A DNA stretch of 5,798 nt. Source: Bacteroidia bacterium (GTDB lineage Bacteria; Bacteroidota; Bacteroidia; Bacteroidales; Dysgonomonadaceae). The translations under genes were made by a program, and so were the position numbers. Shown piece by piece: positions 1 to 5,672 of the stretch. The notes under the pieces were generated by a model. That model was given only the letters and a program-made list of their open reading frames with translations, did not search any database and was not told the origin of the DNA. Each line of letters starts with the position of its first letter. Position 1 is the first letter of the stretch. Location: assembly GCA_030539475.1 (NCBI GenBank), contig JAUNRY010000147.1:1-5798 (forward strand), given 5' to 3'.

Positions 1-50
1 GATATCTTTTCAGTGAACAGTCATTTCCACCCCAAGGAGAAAAATCTCTT

Positions 51-79
51 TTGCCCGATGAGTTTGCCAAATCGGGCAA
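51..79. repeat. Inverted repeat, 9-bp arms
   Basis: TTGCCCGAT (51-59) and ATCGGGCAA (71-79) are exact reverse complements around an 11-base spacer. A second, overlapping pairing is possible between AGTTTGCC (61-68) and GGCAACAAACT (75-85) with a 3-base bulge, so two alternative hairpins exclude each other. No T-run follows on either strand, so a standard intrinsic terminator is unlikely. It could be the 3' end structure of an upstream gene or a protein-binding dyad. Confidence 0.55.
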
Positions 80-160
80 CAAACTTAAAAAACATACTAA
101 TCAAGCACTTAATTTAGCAATTTTACCCCATTAAATAAAAGACGTTAAAAATATTTTTAT

Positions 161-168
161 TACCTTTG
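161..168 (+). promoter_or_regulatory. Bacteroidota-type -7 promoter box for the winged-helix gene
   Basis: TACCTTTG matches the Bacteroidota consensus TAnnTTTG recognised by their divergent primary sigma factor. It lies 36 bases before the ATG at 205, which would give a leader of roughly 30 bases. I see no good TTTG-like -33 element at the usual spacing, only AT-rich sequence. The region between box and start codon has no Shine-Dalgarno sequence, which is common in this phylum. Confidence 0.6.
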
Positions 169-204
169 CACAGTATTTAGGTTACTCACATAAAATTTAA
201 GAAA

Positions 205-402
205 ATGGTAGAAAAAATTGGAACTAATGCCGGTAAAGTTTGGACATTGCTGGACGAGGCCGGAACTCAAAACGTAAAAGAATTAAAGAAATCAGCAAAA
301 TTAACAGACAAAGACCTTTACGCAGCCCTTGGCTGGCTGGCCAGAGAAGGAAAAGTTTCGCTGGCGGAAGAAGAAAAAGAGTTGTTTGTTTCGTTGGTGT
401 GA
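205..402 (+). CDS. Small winged helix-turn-helix protein, DUF2582 family
   Basis: This 65-residue protein resembles the small DUF2582 (PF10771) winged-helix proteins common in Bacteroidota, which are usually about this length. What is seen: an N-terminal helix (about residues 6-18, NAGKVWTLLDEAG), a second and third helix forming a helix-turn-helix (about 23-46, including KLTDKDLYAALGWLAREGK), and a short beta-wing (about 47-64) ending in FVSLV. It has no enzyme motif, membrane segment or signal, so it should be cytoplasmic. DNA or RNA binding is inferred from the fold; its target is unknown. It has its own promoter-like box upstream and an intrinsic terminator 38 bases downstream, so it is probably a single-gene unit. 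The A-rich leader before ATG lacks a Shine-Dalgarno sequence. Family assignment is fairly secure, function is not. Confidence 0.88.
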   Translation: MVEKIGTNAGKVWTLLDEAGTQNVKELKKSAKLTDKDLYAALGWLAREGKVSLAEEEKELFVSLV

Positions 403-440
403 GCATCGCTCATCGTTTGAAGAGAAAAAAGTATCTAAGA

Positions 441-470
441 AAAAGCCGTCTTTCGCAGACGGCTTTTTTC
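441..470 (+). terminator. Strong intrinsic terminator after the winged-helix gene
   Basis: AAAAGCCGTCT (441-451) pairs perfectly with AGACGGCTTTT (457-467) around a TTCGC loop, and the right arm runs into TTTTTT. The stem is 11 bp with a GC-rich core, followed by the T-run, which is a textbook intrinsic terminator. Because the left arm begins in A-rich sequence, the structure could also stop minus-strand transcripts. It separates the small gene from the hydrolase downstream. Confidence 0.93.
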
Positions 471-502
471 GTACACTATTTTTCAAACTAATTTTTATCC
501 GC

Positions 503-510
503 TATCTTTA
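503..510 (+). promoter_or_regulatory. Probable -7 promoter box for the hydrolase gene
   Basis: TATCTTTA differs from the Bacteroidota TAnnTTTG consensus only at the last base and lies 17 bases before the ATG at 527. A T-rich TTTTC (480-484) 18 bases upstream could act as a weak -33 element. Its place just after a strong terminator makes a new promoter necessary here. The resulting leader would be only about 10 bases, with no Shine-Dalgarno sequence. Confidence 0.45.
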
Positions 511-526
511 CCAAAAAATAAATCGG

Positions 527-1726
527 ATGAAAAAGTTAGCCCTTATTTTTGTATGGATATTTTTGGTAATTTCCCAAAAGTCAGTTTCGTGCACAACGGC
601 CGTTATCTCCGGCAAAGCCACGCCCGACGGGCGAAGCATGATATGGAAATTGCGCGATACGGACGATACGGAAAACAGTTTCCGCTATTTCAATGACGGA
701 AAATACACCTACATCGGGTTGGTAAATTCCAAAGATACCGAAGGTATAAACGTGTGGGGCGGCTCCAACAGCGCGGGGTTTGCCATAATGAACAGCGCGT
801 CGTACAACGTGAATGTAGGCGACACCACGTTGCTGAAAGACAGGGAAGGCGTTTTTATGAAACTGGCGTTGCAAACGTGCGCATCGTTGCAGGATTTGGA
901 AAAATTGCTCGACACGTATCCTAAACCGCGCGGGCTGGCGGCGCATTTCGGCGTTATCGATGCCGGCGGCGGAGCCGCTTTCTACGAAGTAAACAACCAA
1001 ACGTGGACAAAATTCGATGCAAACACCCACGCCAACGGTTACGTTATCCGCACCAATTACTCCGAAAGCGGAACTGCCGGCATGGGTTACGGTTTTATCC
1101 GCCGGCAAACGGCCGAAAAAATATTCGCGGAAGCGAAACAACAAAACCGGCTGAATTACCAAACCATTGTTCAGCAATTTACCCGGTGTTTTTATCATCC
1201 GGTTTTCGGGTTGGATTATCGCCAAAAGTACGAAAGCGGCAATTTCGATACCGAGTTTGTGGCATCAGACGATTTTCTCACGCGCCACAGTTCGGCTTCG
1301 TCCATCATCGTGCAAAGCGCAAAAAAAGATGAATCGCCCGACATGTCAACCATCTGGGCACAAGTGGGTTTTCCCGAAACGTGCGTGGCGATTCCGCTGT
1401 GGGTTCGCGGCGGCGAAAATCTTCCGTTGTTGGTGCAATACGATGAAGCGATAAAAAACAGCCCGCTCAACCAATACGCCATGAAATGGAAAAACAACGC
1501 CTACCCCATCGGCCGTTCCGACGGTTATCATTACCTGAAAATGCCGGAGCTCATCAACAAAAACCAAACCGGATACGTGCAACGTATTGAGCAAATGGAA
1601 AAAGATATTTTCTCCCTCACGGAAGAGAAACTGAAAATGTGGCGAAAAGAAACTCCCGATATTCTCGCAATCAGCGAGTTTTACGACACACTGAATAAAA
1701 AAGCGGAAAATTTTTACAAAGAATAG
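527..1726 (+). CDS. Exported Ntn hydrolase, C45/AAT (isopenicillin-N acyltransferase-like) family
   Basis: The 399-residue product has a Sec signal peptide (residues 1-21: KK, a hydrophobic core from about 4 to 15, then Ser-Val-Ser) directly followed by CTTAVISGKATPDG. Cys22 would be both the first mature residue and the N-terminal nucleophile of this fold, so signal peptidase cleavage should activate the enzyme. Other family features seen are WKLRDTD (40-46), NSAGFAIMNS (81-90), GVIDAGGGAAFYEV (142-155) and RTNY (175-178). The family hydrolyses or transfers amide bonds (penicillin acyl groups, carcinine, N-acyl amino acids, related to bile-salt hydrolases); the substrate here cannot be read from sequence. 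Location is periplasm or outside. A lipoprotein is less likely because position -3 is Ser rather than Leu. The frame is open back to 329, but that extension crosses the terminator and the preceding gene; ATG 527 gives the signal peptide. folP follows after 46 bp. Confidence 0.85.
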   Translation: MKKLALIFVWIFLVISQKSVSCTTAVISGKATPDGRSMIWKLRDTDDTENSFRYFNDGKYTYIGLVNSKDTEGINVWGGSNSAGFAIMNSASYNVNVGDTTLLKDREGVFMKLALQTCASLQDLEKLLDTYPKPRGLAAHFGVIDAGGGAAFYEVNNQTWTKFDANTHANGYVIRTNYSESGTAGMGYGFIRRQTAEKIFAEAKQQNRLNYQTIVQQFTRCFYHPVFGLDYRQKYESGNFDTEFVASDDFLTRHSSASSIIVQSAKKDESPDMSTIWAQVGFPETCVAIPLWVRGGENLPLLVQYDEAIKNSPLNQYAMKWKNNAYPIGRSDGYHYLKMPELINKNQTGYVQRIEQMEKDIFSLTEEKLKMWRKETPDILAISEFYDTLNKKAENFYKE

Positions 1727-1772
1727 ATTTTCGCGGAAAAAACTCACTCAGCATAGCCCGCAACTTCAAACA

Positions 1773-2624
1773 ATGAAAAAATTCATCAACATAAACGGCT
1801 CACTTATCGATTTCTCCACACCGCTGGTGATGGGAATCCTGAATGTTACGCCCGATTCCTTTTATTCCGCAAGCCGCGGGCAATCGGAAAATGAGGTTAT
1901 CCAACGCGCAACACAAATTCTGGATGAAGGAGGAACCATTATCGACCTGGGCGGGCAATCCACCGCGCCAACCTCCGCGTTGCTGACGGCAAAAGAAGAA
2001 CTGGAGCGGCTGGAGCCGGCGCTGGCGGTTATACGCCGCGAATTTCCCGGAGCAATCCTTTCCATCGATACTTTCTACTCCGAAGTAGCGAAAAAAGCGG
2101 TGGAAAAATACGGGGCAAACATTATCAACGATATTTCGGGCGGGCAAATAGATGAAAAGATGTTCGAAACCGTTGCCCGGCTAAACGTTCCGTACATTCT
2201 CATGCACATGCGCGGAACACCGCAAACCATGCAGCAATTTACGCACTACGACAATTTCATTCAGGATATACTCTACTATTTTTCCGAAAAAACAGCTAAA
2301 TTGAACCAACTGGGCGTGAACGACATTATCATCGATCCGGGGTTCGGATTCAGCAAAACCACAGATCAGAACTACCAATTGATGGCATATTTAAAATATT
2401 TTAATACCTTTGATGTGCCGATTTTAGCCGGTATCTCCCGAAAATCGATGATTTACAAACTGCTGGGATGCACACCGCAGGAAAGCCTGAACGGGACATC
2501 GGTGCTGAATACGTTTTCGTTGCTCTCGGGAGCGAATATTTTACGGGTTCACGACGTGAAAGAAGCGGTGGAATGCGTGAAAATAGTGGAAAAAATAGAA
2601 AATTCAATGACGCAAAGCAAATAA
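1773..2624 (+). CDS. folP: Dihydropteroate synthase
   Basis: This enzyme condenses 6-hydroxymethyl-dihydropterin diphosphate with p-aminobenzoate to make dihydropteroate in cytoplasmic folate synthesis, and is the sulfonamide target. At 283 residues it is the normal length for a TIM-barrel DHPS. Motifs in order: NVTPDSF (24-30, loop 1), DLGGQSTAPTS (58-68, loop 2), SIDT (97-100), NDISGG (119-124), MHMRGTP (144-150), DPGFGFSKT (188-196, pterin pocket), SRKS (222-225, with the phosphate/pABA-contacting Lys) and RVHDV (258-262, Arg and His of the diphosphate site). All catalytic landmarks are present. The oddity is loop 2: Ala65 and Thr67 stand where Thr-Arg-Pro-Gly normally supplies Arg and Gly. 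The ATG has no Shine-Dalgarno sequence but the conserved region starts at the expected distance. cdaA follows 7 bp after the stop, so the two are very probably one operon. Confidence 0.97.
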   Translation: MKKFININGSLIDFSTPLVMGILNVTPDSFYSASRGQSENEVIQRATQILDEGGTIIDLGGQSTAPTSALLTAKEELERLEPALAVIRREFPGAILSIDTFYSEVAKKAVEKYGANIINDISGGQIDEKMFETVARLNVPYILMHMRGTPQTMQQFTHYDNFIQDILYYFSEKTAKLNQLGVNDIIIDPGFGFSKTTDQNYQLMAYLKYFNTFDVPILAGISRKSMIYKLLGCTPQESLNGTSVLNTFSLLSGANILRVHDVKEAVECVKIVEKIENSMTQSK

Positions 2625-2631
2625 CTTTTTT

Positions 2632-3396
2632 ATGTTTGAACACTTTGGAATAAAAGATTTTATCGATATTTTTCTGGTAGCATCGCTTTTCTACTACCTT
2701 TTTAAAATGGTAAAAATATCGGGAATGCGCCCGCTTTTTATCGGGATAGTGGTTTTTTTGGCTATCTGGCTGCTCGTTGCACGTGTGTTCGAAATGGTTT
2801 TACTGGGCTCCATCCTCGATCAGTTCGTAAACATCGGCCTTATTCTGCTGGTTATTCTTTTTCAGGACGAAATACGCAGGTTCCTCATGTCGCTCGGCTC
2901 CAAAAAAGGATGGAAATTTGTGTCCAAGCTGCTCATACCCAACAACAATAATCCGCAAAAAGACACCTCTTACGTTACCTCCATTGTGTTTGCCTGCATG
3001 AATCTGGCAAAATCAAAAATAGGAGCGCTTATCGTTATTCAAGGCGATTTGCAACTCAGCCTCTACGAACAAACGGGCGAGATAATCAATGCCGACATTT
3101 CGTCGCGCTTAATAGAGAATATCTTCTTCAAGAACAGCCCGTTGCACGATGGAGCCATGATAATTGTGGGCAAAAAAATAAAAGCTGCCGGCTGCATTAT
3201 GCCCATTTCGCAAAACCCCAACATTCCCAAGCACATGGGGCTGCGGCACCGCGCAGGATTGGGAATCACGCAGGAAACCGATGCCAAAGTAATTATCGTA
3301 TCGGAAGAAACCGGAAGAATTACCTTTGCCGAGGAAGGCAGGCTGAAAATAAACGTGAATCCCGAAGAATTGCAGCAACTGATTCTGGCAGAATAA
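2632..3396 (+). CDS. cdaA: Membrane diadenylate cyclase CdaA (c-di-AMP synthase)
   Basis: It makes the second messenger c-di-AMP from two ATP. The 254-residue protein has the CdaA (DacA/YbbP) layout: three predicted membrane helices at about residues 11-27, 35-50 and 60-77, a short linker containing QDEIRRFL (78-85), then a cytoplasmic DAC domain (about 115-250). The two nucleotide motifs are intact: DGA (173-175, within SPLHDGAMIIVG) and RHR (205-207, within GLRHRAGLG), and SEETG (224-228) is also typical. Length matches the family. The gap after folP is 7 bases (C then T's), which suggests translational coupling. In Firmicutes this gene sits with cdaR and glmM; neither is here, so the partner set differs and the folP link seems to be the Bacteroidota arrangement, from my memory of these genomes. 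DisA is ruled out by the membrane helices and the lack of the DNA-binding C-terminal part. Confidence 0.96.
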   Translation: MFEHFGIKDFIDIFLVASLFYYLFKMVKISGMRPLFIGIVVFLAIWLLVARVFEMVLLGSILDQFVNIGLILLVILFQDEIRRFLMSLGSKKGWKFVSKLLIPNNNNPQKDTSYVTSIVFACMNLAKSKIGALIVIQGDLQLSLYEQTGEIINADISSRLIENIFFKNSPLHDGAMIIVGKKIKAAGCIMPISQNPNIPKHMGLRHRAGLGITQETDAKVIIVSEETGRITFAEEGRLKINVNPEELQQLILAE

Positions 3397-3507
3397 TTCC
3401 CACCGCCGCACCTGACGGATTTACCGCCCGGCGCATTGAAGAAAAACCAAGAGTAAAAAGCCCGGACAGGCCACAAAAGGCGGTTAGGCTTTAACGAGAA
3501 GAACTCA

Positions 3508-4608
3508 ATGATATTAAAACATTTATCCATCATAAACTACAAAAACCTCGCGCAAGTTGAGCTTGAATTGTCGCCCAAAATAAACTGTTTTGTGGGAAAC
3601 AACGGCATGGGCAAAACCAACCTGCTTGACGCGGTGTACTATTTGTCGTTTTGCCGCAGCTACACAAACCCCATCGATTCGCAAATTATCAACCACCATG
3701 CCGACGTGTGCATGATTCAAGGCCAATACGAAACGGAGAACGGAAACGAAGAGATTTACTGCGGATTGCGCCGGCGACAGAAAAAACAGTTCAAGCGGAA
3801 CAAAAAAGAGTACGAGAAATTATCGGATCACATCGGGTTTATTCCGTTGGTGATGATTTCGCCGGCCGATATCGAGATAATTCAGGGCGGAAGCGAAGAA
3901 CGCCGTAAGTTTATGGACATGGCCGTTTCGCAATTCAACAAAGAGTATATGCAGGCCCTGATTCGATACAACAATGCCTTGCAGCAACGAAACGCGCTGT
4001 TGAAAATGGACGACAACCAAATAGATTTCACGTTGCTGGAGCTTTGGGAAGACCGGATGGTGGAAGACGGGGAACGTATTTTTGAAAAACGAAAAGCGTT
4101 TGTGGAAGAATTTACACCCATTTTCAGCGAGTTTTACCGCAAAATAAGCCTTTCCAACGAAAGTGTAACCTTCGACTATGTTTCGCAACTGAGCGAAAGA
4201 GATTTTGCCGGCCGCTTACGGGAAACCCGGCGCCGCGATATTGCCATCGGGCACACCACCACCGGCATTCATCGCGATGAGCTGGAAATGCTGTTAGACG
4301 GTTTCCCCATTAAAAAAGTAGGATCGCAAGGACAAAACAAAACCTATTTCGTGTCGCTGAAACTGGCGCAGTTTCACTACCTGCTCAAAACCGGCAAGCG
4401 TACGCCCATTTTGTTGCTCGACGATATTTTCGACCGGCTGGATGCCAATCGGGTGGAAGAAATAGTGAAATTAGTTTCCGGCAACGAATTCGGGCAGATT
4501 TTTATTTCGGACACCAACCGCGAATCGTTCGATAAAATTCTGGAGCGGTTAAACAACAGTTATCACATTTATTCGGTAAAAGATGGCGAAATCGCACAAT
4601 CCGCCTGA
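3508..4608 (+). CDS. recF: DNA replication and repair protein RecF
   Basis: RecF is an SMC/ABC-like ATPase that, with RecO and RecR, helps load RecA at single-strand gaps in stalled replication. The 366-residue length is normal. Seen in order: the N-terminal strand LKHLSIINYKNL (3-14), Walker A GNNGMGKT (30-37), SPADIEIIQGGSEERRKFMD (118-137, a conserved RecF block), a helical arm (about 140-215), the ABC signature GSQGQNKT (272-279) and Walker B ILLLDDIFDRLD (301-312), then FISDTN (332-337) near the C terminus. All ATPase elements are intact. A purine-rich GAGAAG (3496-3501) lies 6 bases before ATG 3508 and may serve as a weak ribosome site. The frame is open upstream to 3457, but without an ATG. 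A 111-bp gap with no clear promoter separates it from cdaA. The DUF721 gene follows after 53 bp. Confidence 0.97.
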   Translation: MILKHLSIINYKNLAQVELELSPKINCFVGNNGMGKTNLLDAVYYLSFCRSYTNPIDSQIINHHADVCMIQGQYETENGNEEIYCGLRRRQKKQFKRNKKEYEKLSDHIGFIPLVMISPADIEIIQGGSEERRKFMDMAVSQFNKEYMQALIRYNNALQQRNALLKMDDNQIDFTLLELWEDRMVEDGERIFEKRKAFVEEFTPIFSEFYRKISLSNESVTFDYVSQLSERDFAGRLRETRRRDIAIGHTTTGIHRDELEMLLDGFPIKKVGSQGQNKTYFVSLKLAQFHYLLKTGKRTPILLLDDIFDRLDANRVEEIVKLVSGNEFGQIFISDTNRESFDKILERLNNSYHIYSVKDGEIAQSA

Positions 4609-4621
4609 CCGATTGAGTGAA

Positions 4622-4636
4622 GCGATTTTAAATCGC
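4622..4636. repeat. Near-perfect palindrome between recF and the DUF721 gene
   Basis: GCGATTT (4622-4628) and AAATCGC (4630-4636) are exact reverse complements around a single T. It lies 13 bases after the recF stop and 25 bases before the next ATG. The one-base centre makes an RNA hairpin of the full stem impossible, so if it is functional a dimeric protein-binding site is the better reading. It may also be chance. Confidence 0.4.
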
Positions 4637-4661
4637 CTAAAATGTAAATTACTGAACAATT

Positions 4662-4955
4662 ATGCTGAAAAGAAACGCGCAACAATTAAACGATATTCTA
4701 TCTGATTTCTTCAACGAGAATCCCGAACTGAAAACATCCGTGGCCGAACATCGAGCCGTGTCGGCATGGCGTGAGCTGTTGGGCGAAGGTGTTTCACATT
4801 ACACCAAAAACGTATATTTCAGGCGGAATGTCTTGCACGTGCAACTCACCTCATCGGTATTGCGCGCCGAGCTGATTATGAACAAACAAAATTTGATTGA
4901 CAAACTGAATGAGTATGCCGAAATGGAGGTAGTGAGGGATATTGTGTTTCGTTAA
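4662..4955 (+). CDS. DUF721 domain protein (DciA-like, probable replicative helicase loader)
   Basis: This 97-residue protein has the DUF721 pattern: an N-terminal helix (about 4-20), a W-containing helix with AVSAWRELLGEGVSHYTKNV (32-51), a strand with a short turn (FRRNVLHVQLTSSVLRAEL, 53-71), and a C-terminal helix-strand ending in VVRDIVFR (90-97). DUF721 includes DciA, the ancestral loader of the DnaB helicase in bacteria lacking DnaC/DnaI; that role is inferred here by homology, and this is a short version with essentially only the KH-like domain. Its place directly behind recF fits replication work and recalls the dnaA-dnaN-recF-DUF721 order of Actinobacteria. No Shine-Dalgarno sequence is seen. 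Its TAA at 4953-4955 overlaps the stop of the convergent barrel gene. Confidence 0.88.
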   Translation: MLKRNAQQLNDILSDFFNENPELKTSVAEHRAVSAWRELLGEGVSHYTKNVYFRRNVLHVQLTSSVLRAELIMNKQNLIDKLNEYAEMEVVRDIVFR

Positions 4956-4971
4956 AAAAACGCCGAAACAC
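4944..4971. repeat. Hairpin spanning the shared stop codons of the convergent pair
   Basis: GTGTTTCG (4944-4951) and CGAAACAC (4964-4971) are exact reverse complements around a 12-base loop that begins with TTAA, the overlapping stops of both genes, followed by an A-run. No T-run follows the stem on either strand, so it is not a canonical intrinsic terminator, but no other terminator candidate lies between the two genes. On the minus-strand RNA the loop carries seven U's. It may act as a bidirectional 3'-end structure. Confidence 0.5.
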
Positions 4972-5605
4972 CAAAAAAGAATCCGCTCGGGTGAGGCGAA
5001 TTTACATGCTGTACCAAATCATAGTTTATGGTAATGTGAGAGCGCCCTACCCGTAAACCTCCTCCCACCAGTAACGACGGCACAGGCCCGCTACTCTTTG
5101 TTGCTTCTCCGGTTGTTTCGTTTTTTAAATTAGCCCATAAATAGTTTATTTCCGGCTGAGCAAACACCACCAAGTATCGCACCGGATAAAAATAACCGAA
5201 CACATTCGCTCCAAGCAGGTTGTTTTTGTATAGATACTGCTCGTTGTATTGAAAAGCACGCACTTTGTTGTAGTAGTACTTAACGCCCACTCCTGCCATA
5301 AAATAATTGTTGAACTGATAGCCAACCTGCGGGCCGAAATTAAAAGCTGTGTAATTGCGGCTCAACGACAACCCGATATTGGCTCCGTAACGCAGTTTGC
5401 TTTTATCGAACGTGAAGCCCGGTGTTGAGGTTCGAGCCGGAAGCACCGGTTGTTGGCGCTGGCGGCTTTGTGTAGTTTGCCGGGGTTGCGAGCGGTAAAT
5501 ATTTCGCTCATCGCCGGGCGAAACGCGGATGGTGTCGTACGTAATTACCTGTGCCGATGCGATAACCGGAAACAAAAACAACAGTAAAAGAAATATTTTA
5601 TTCAT
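4952..5605 (-). CDS. Outer-membrane beta-barrel family protein, unknown function
   Basis: The 217-residue product starts with a clear Sec signal peptide (NK, then a Leu/Phe-rich core, cleavage predicted after Ala-Ser-Ala at residues 16-18, mature start Gln19). A polar, Gln/Arg/Pro-rich segment without hydrophobic pattern follows (about 31-62), probably a flexible periplasmic linker. From about 66 to the end the sequence alternates in the manner of beta-barrel strands rich in Gly and aromatics (for example YGANIGLSLSRN, FNFGPQVGYQF, YFMAGVGVKYYY, VPSLLVGGGLRVG), and it ends in Phe-Phe, the C-terminal aromatic typical of BAM substrates. Roughly eight strands would fit the length. The closest family type is the small outer-membrane beta-barrel/porin-like proteins of Bacteroidota; no specific function can be given. 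It has its own promoter-like box upstream, and its TAA (4954-4952) overlaps that of the DUF721 gene. Confidence 0.85.
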   Translation of the reverse strand: MNKIFLLLLFLFPVIASAQVITYDTIRVSPGDERNIYRSQPRQTTQSRQRQQPVLPARTSTPGFTFDKSKLRYGANIGLSLSRNYTAFNFGPQVGYQFNNYFMAGVGVKYYYNKVRAFQYNEQYLYKNNLLGANVFGYFYPVRYLVVFAQPEINYLWANLKNETTGEATKSSGPVPSLLVGGGLRVGRSHITINYDLVQHVNSPHPSGFFFGVSAFF

Positions 5606-5626
5606 AAGTTCTACACTTTTGTCTTA

Positions 5627-5634
5627 CAAAAATA
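5627..5634 (-). promoter_or_regulatory. Bacteroidota-type -7 promoter box for the barrel gene
   Basis: Read on the minus strand this is TATTTTTG, an exact match to TAnnTTTG, 21 bases before the ATG at 5605. A TGTTT about 20 bases further upstream is a weak candidate for the -33 element. The short leader to the start codon has no Shine-Dalgarno sequence. The box abuts an inverted repeat that extends upstream of it. Confidence 0.6.
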
Positions 5635-5672
5635 ATGATTTTTGCCCATAAACATTTTTTTTGCAAATCATT
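5634..5672. repeat. Inverted repeat overlapping the barrel gene promoter
   Basis: AATGATTT (5634-5641) and AAATCATT (5665-5672) are exact reverse complements; allowing two extra T's in the left arm, pairing extends to GC/GC for ten base pairs (5634-5645 with 5663-5672). The left arm touches the -7 box and the spacer covers the expected -33 region, so the dyad spans the core promoter. A second small dyad, CATTGT (5669-5674) with ACAATG (5683-5688), overlaps its right end. An operator for a dimeric regulator is a reasonable inference, but AT-rich DNA produces such repeats by chance. Confidence 0.45.

Larger units (their letters stand above)
1..204. other. Non-coding leader upstream of the winged-helix gene
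   Basis: No gene can be firmly supported here. The frame starting at base 3 stays open to a TAA at 132-134 and could be the last ~43 codons of a gene entering from the left, but it matches no family I recognise and its composition becomes AT-rich well before the stop. A 24-codon minus-strand frame (95 to 21) is equally unconvincing. The stretch holds an inverted repeat at 51-79 and a TAnnTTTG promoter box at 161-168. From about 80 onward it is AT-rich, as expected of a promoter region. Confidence 0.5.

Noticed and set aside
3..134. Open plus-strand frame at the left edge, possible gene tail
   Set aside because: Only about 43 codons with no recognisable family and falling GC content; cannot be told from chance without sequence further left.
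329..526. N-terminal extension of the hydrolase frame back to an ATG at 329
   Set aside because: It overlaps the winged-helix gene in another frame, crosses the strong terminator at 441-470, and would bury the signal peptide. ATG 527 gives a normal exported protein.
581..1225. Long minus-strand open frame of 214 codons opposite the hydrolase gene
   Set aside because: It is a shadow of the plus-strand coding frame, favoured by GC-rich codons there; it has no recognisable domain and no promoter or start context.
1728..1740. TTTTC-GCG-GAAAA small dyad after the hydrolase stop as a terminator
   Set aside because: A 5-bp AT-rich stem with a 3-base loop and no following T-run is not stable enough; read-through into folP is more likely.
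3457..3492. AAAGCC/GGCTTT inverted repeat in the cdaA-recF gap as a terminator
   Set aside because: Arms are only 6 bp with a 24-base loop and no T-run, so it is too weak to call.
3063..3533. Minus-strand open frame of 156 codons opposite cdaA and the gap before recF
   Set aside because: It lies antisense to the conserved DAC domain and has no family features; its extent is explained by the plus-strand codon pattern.
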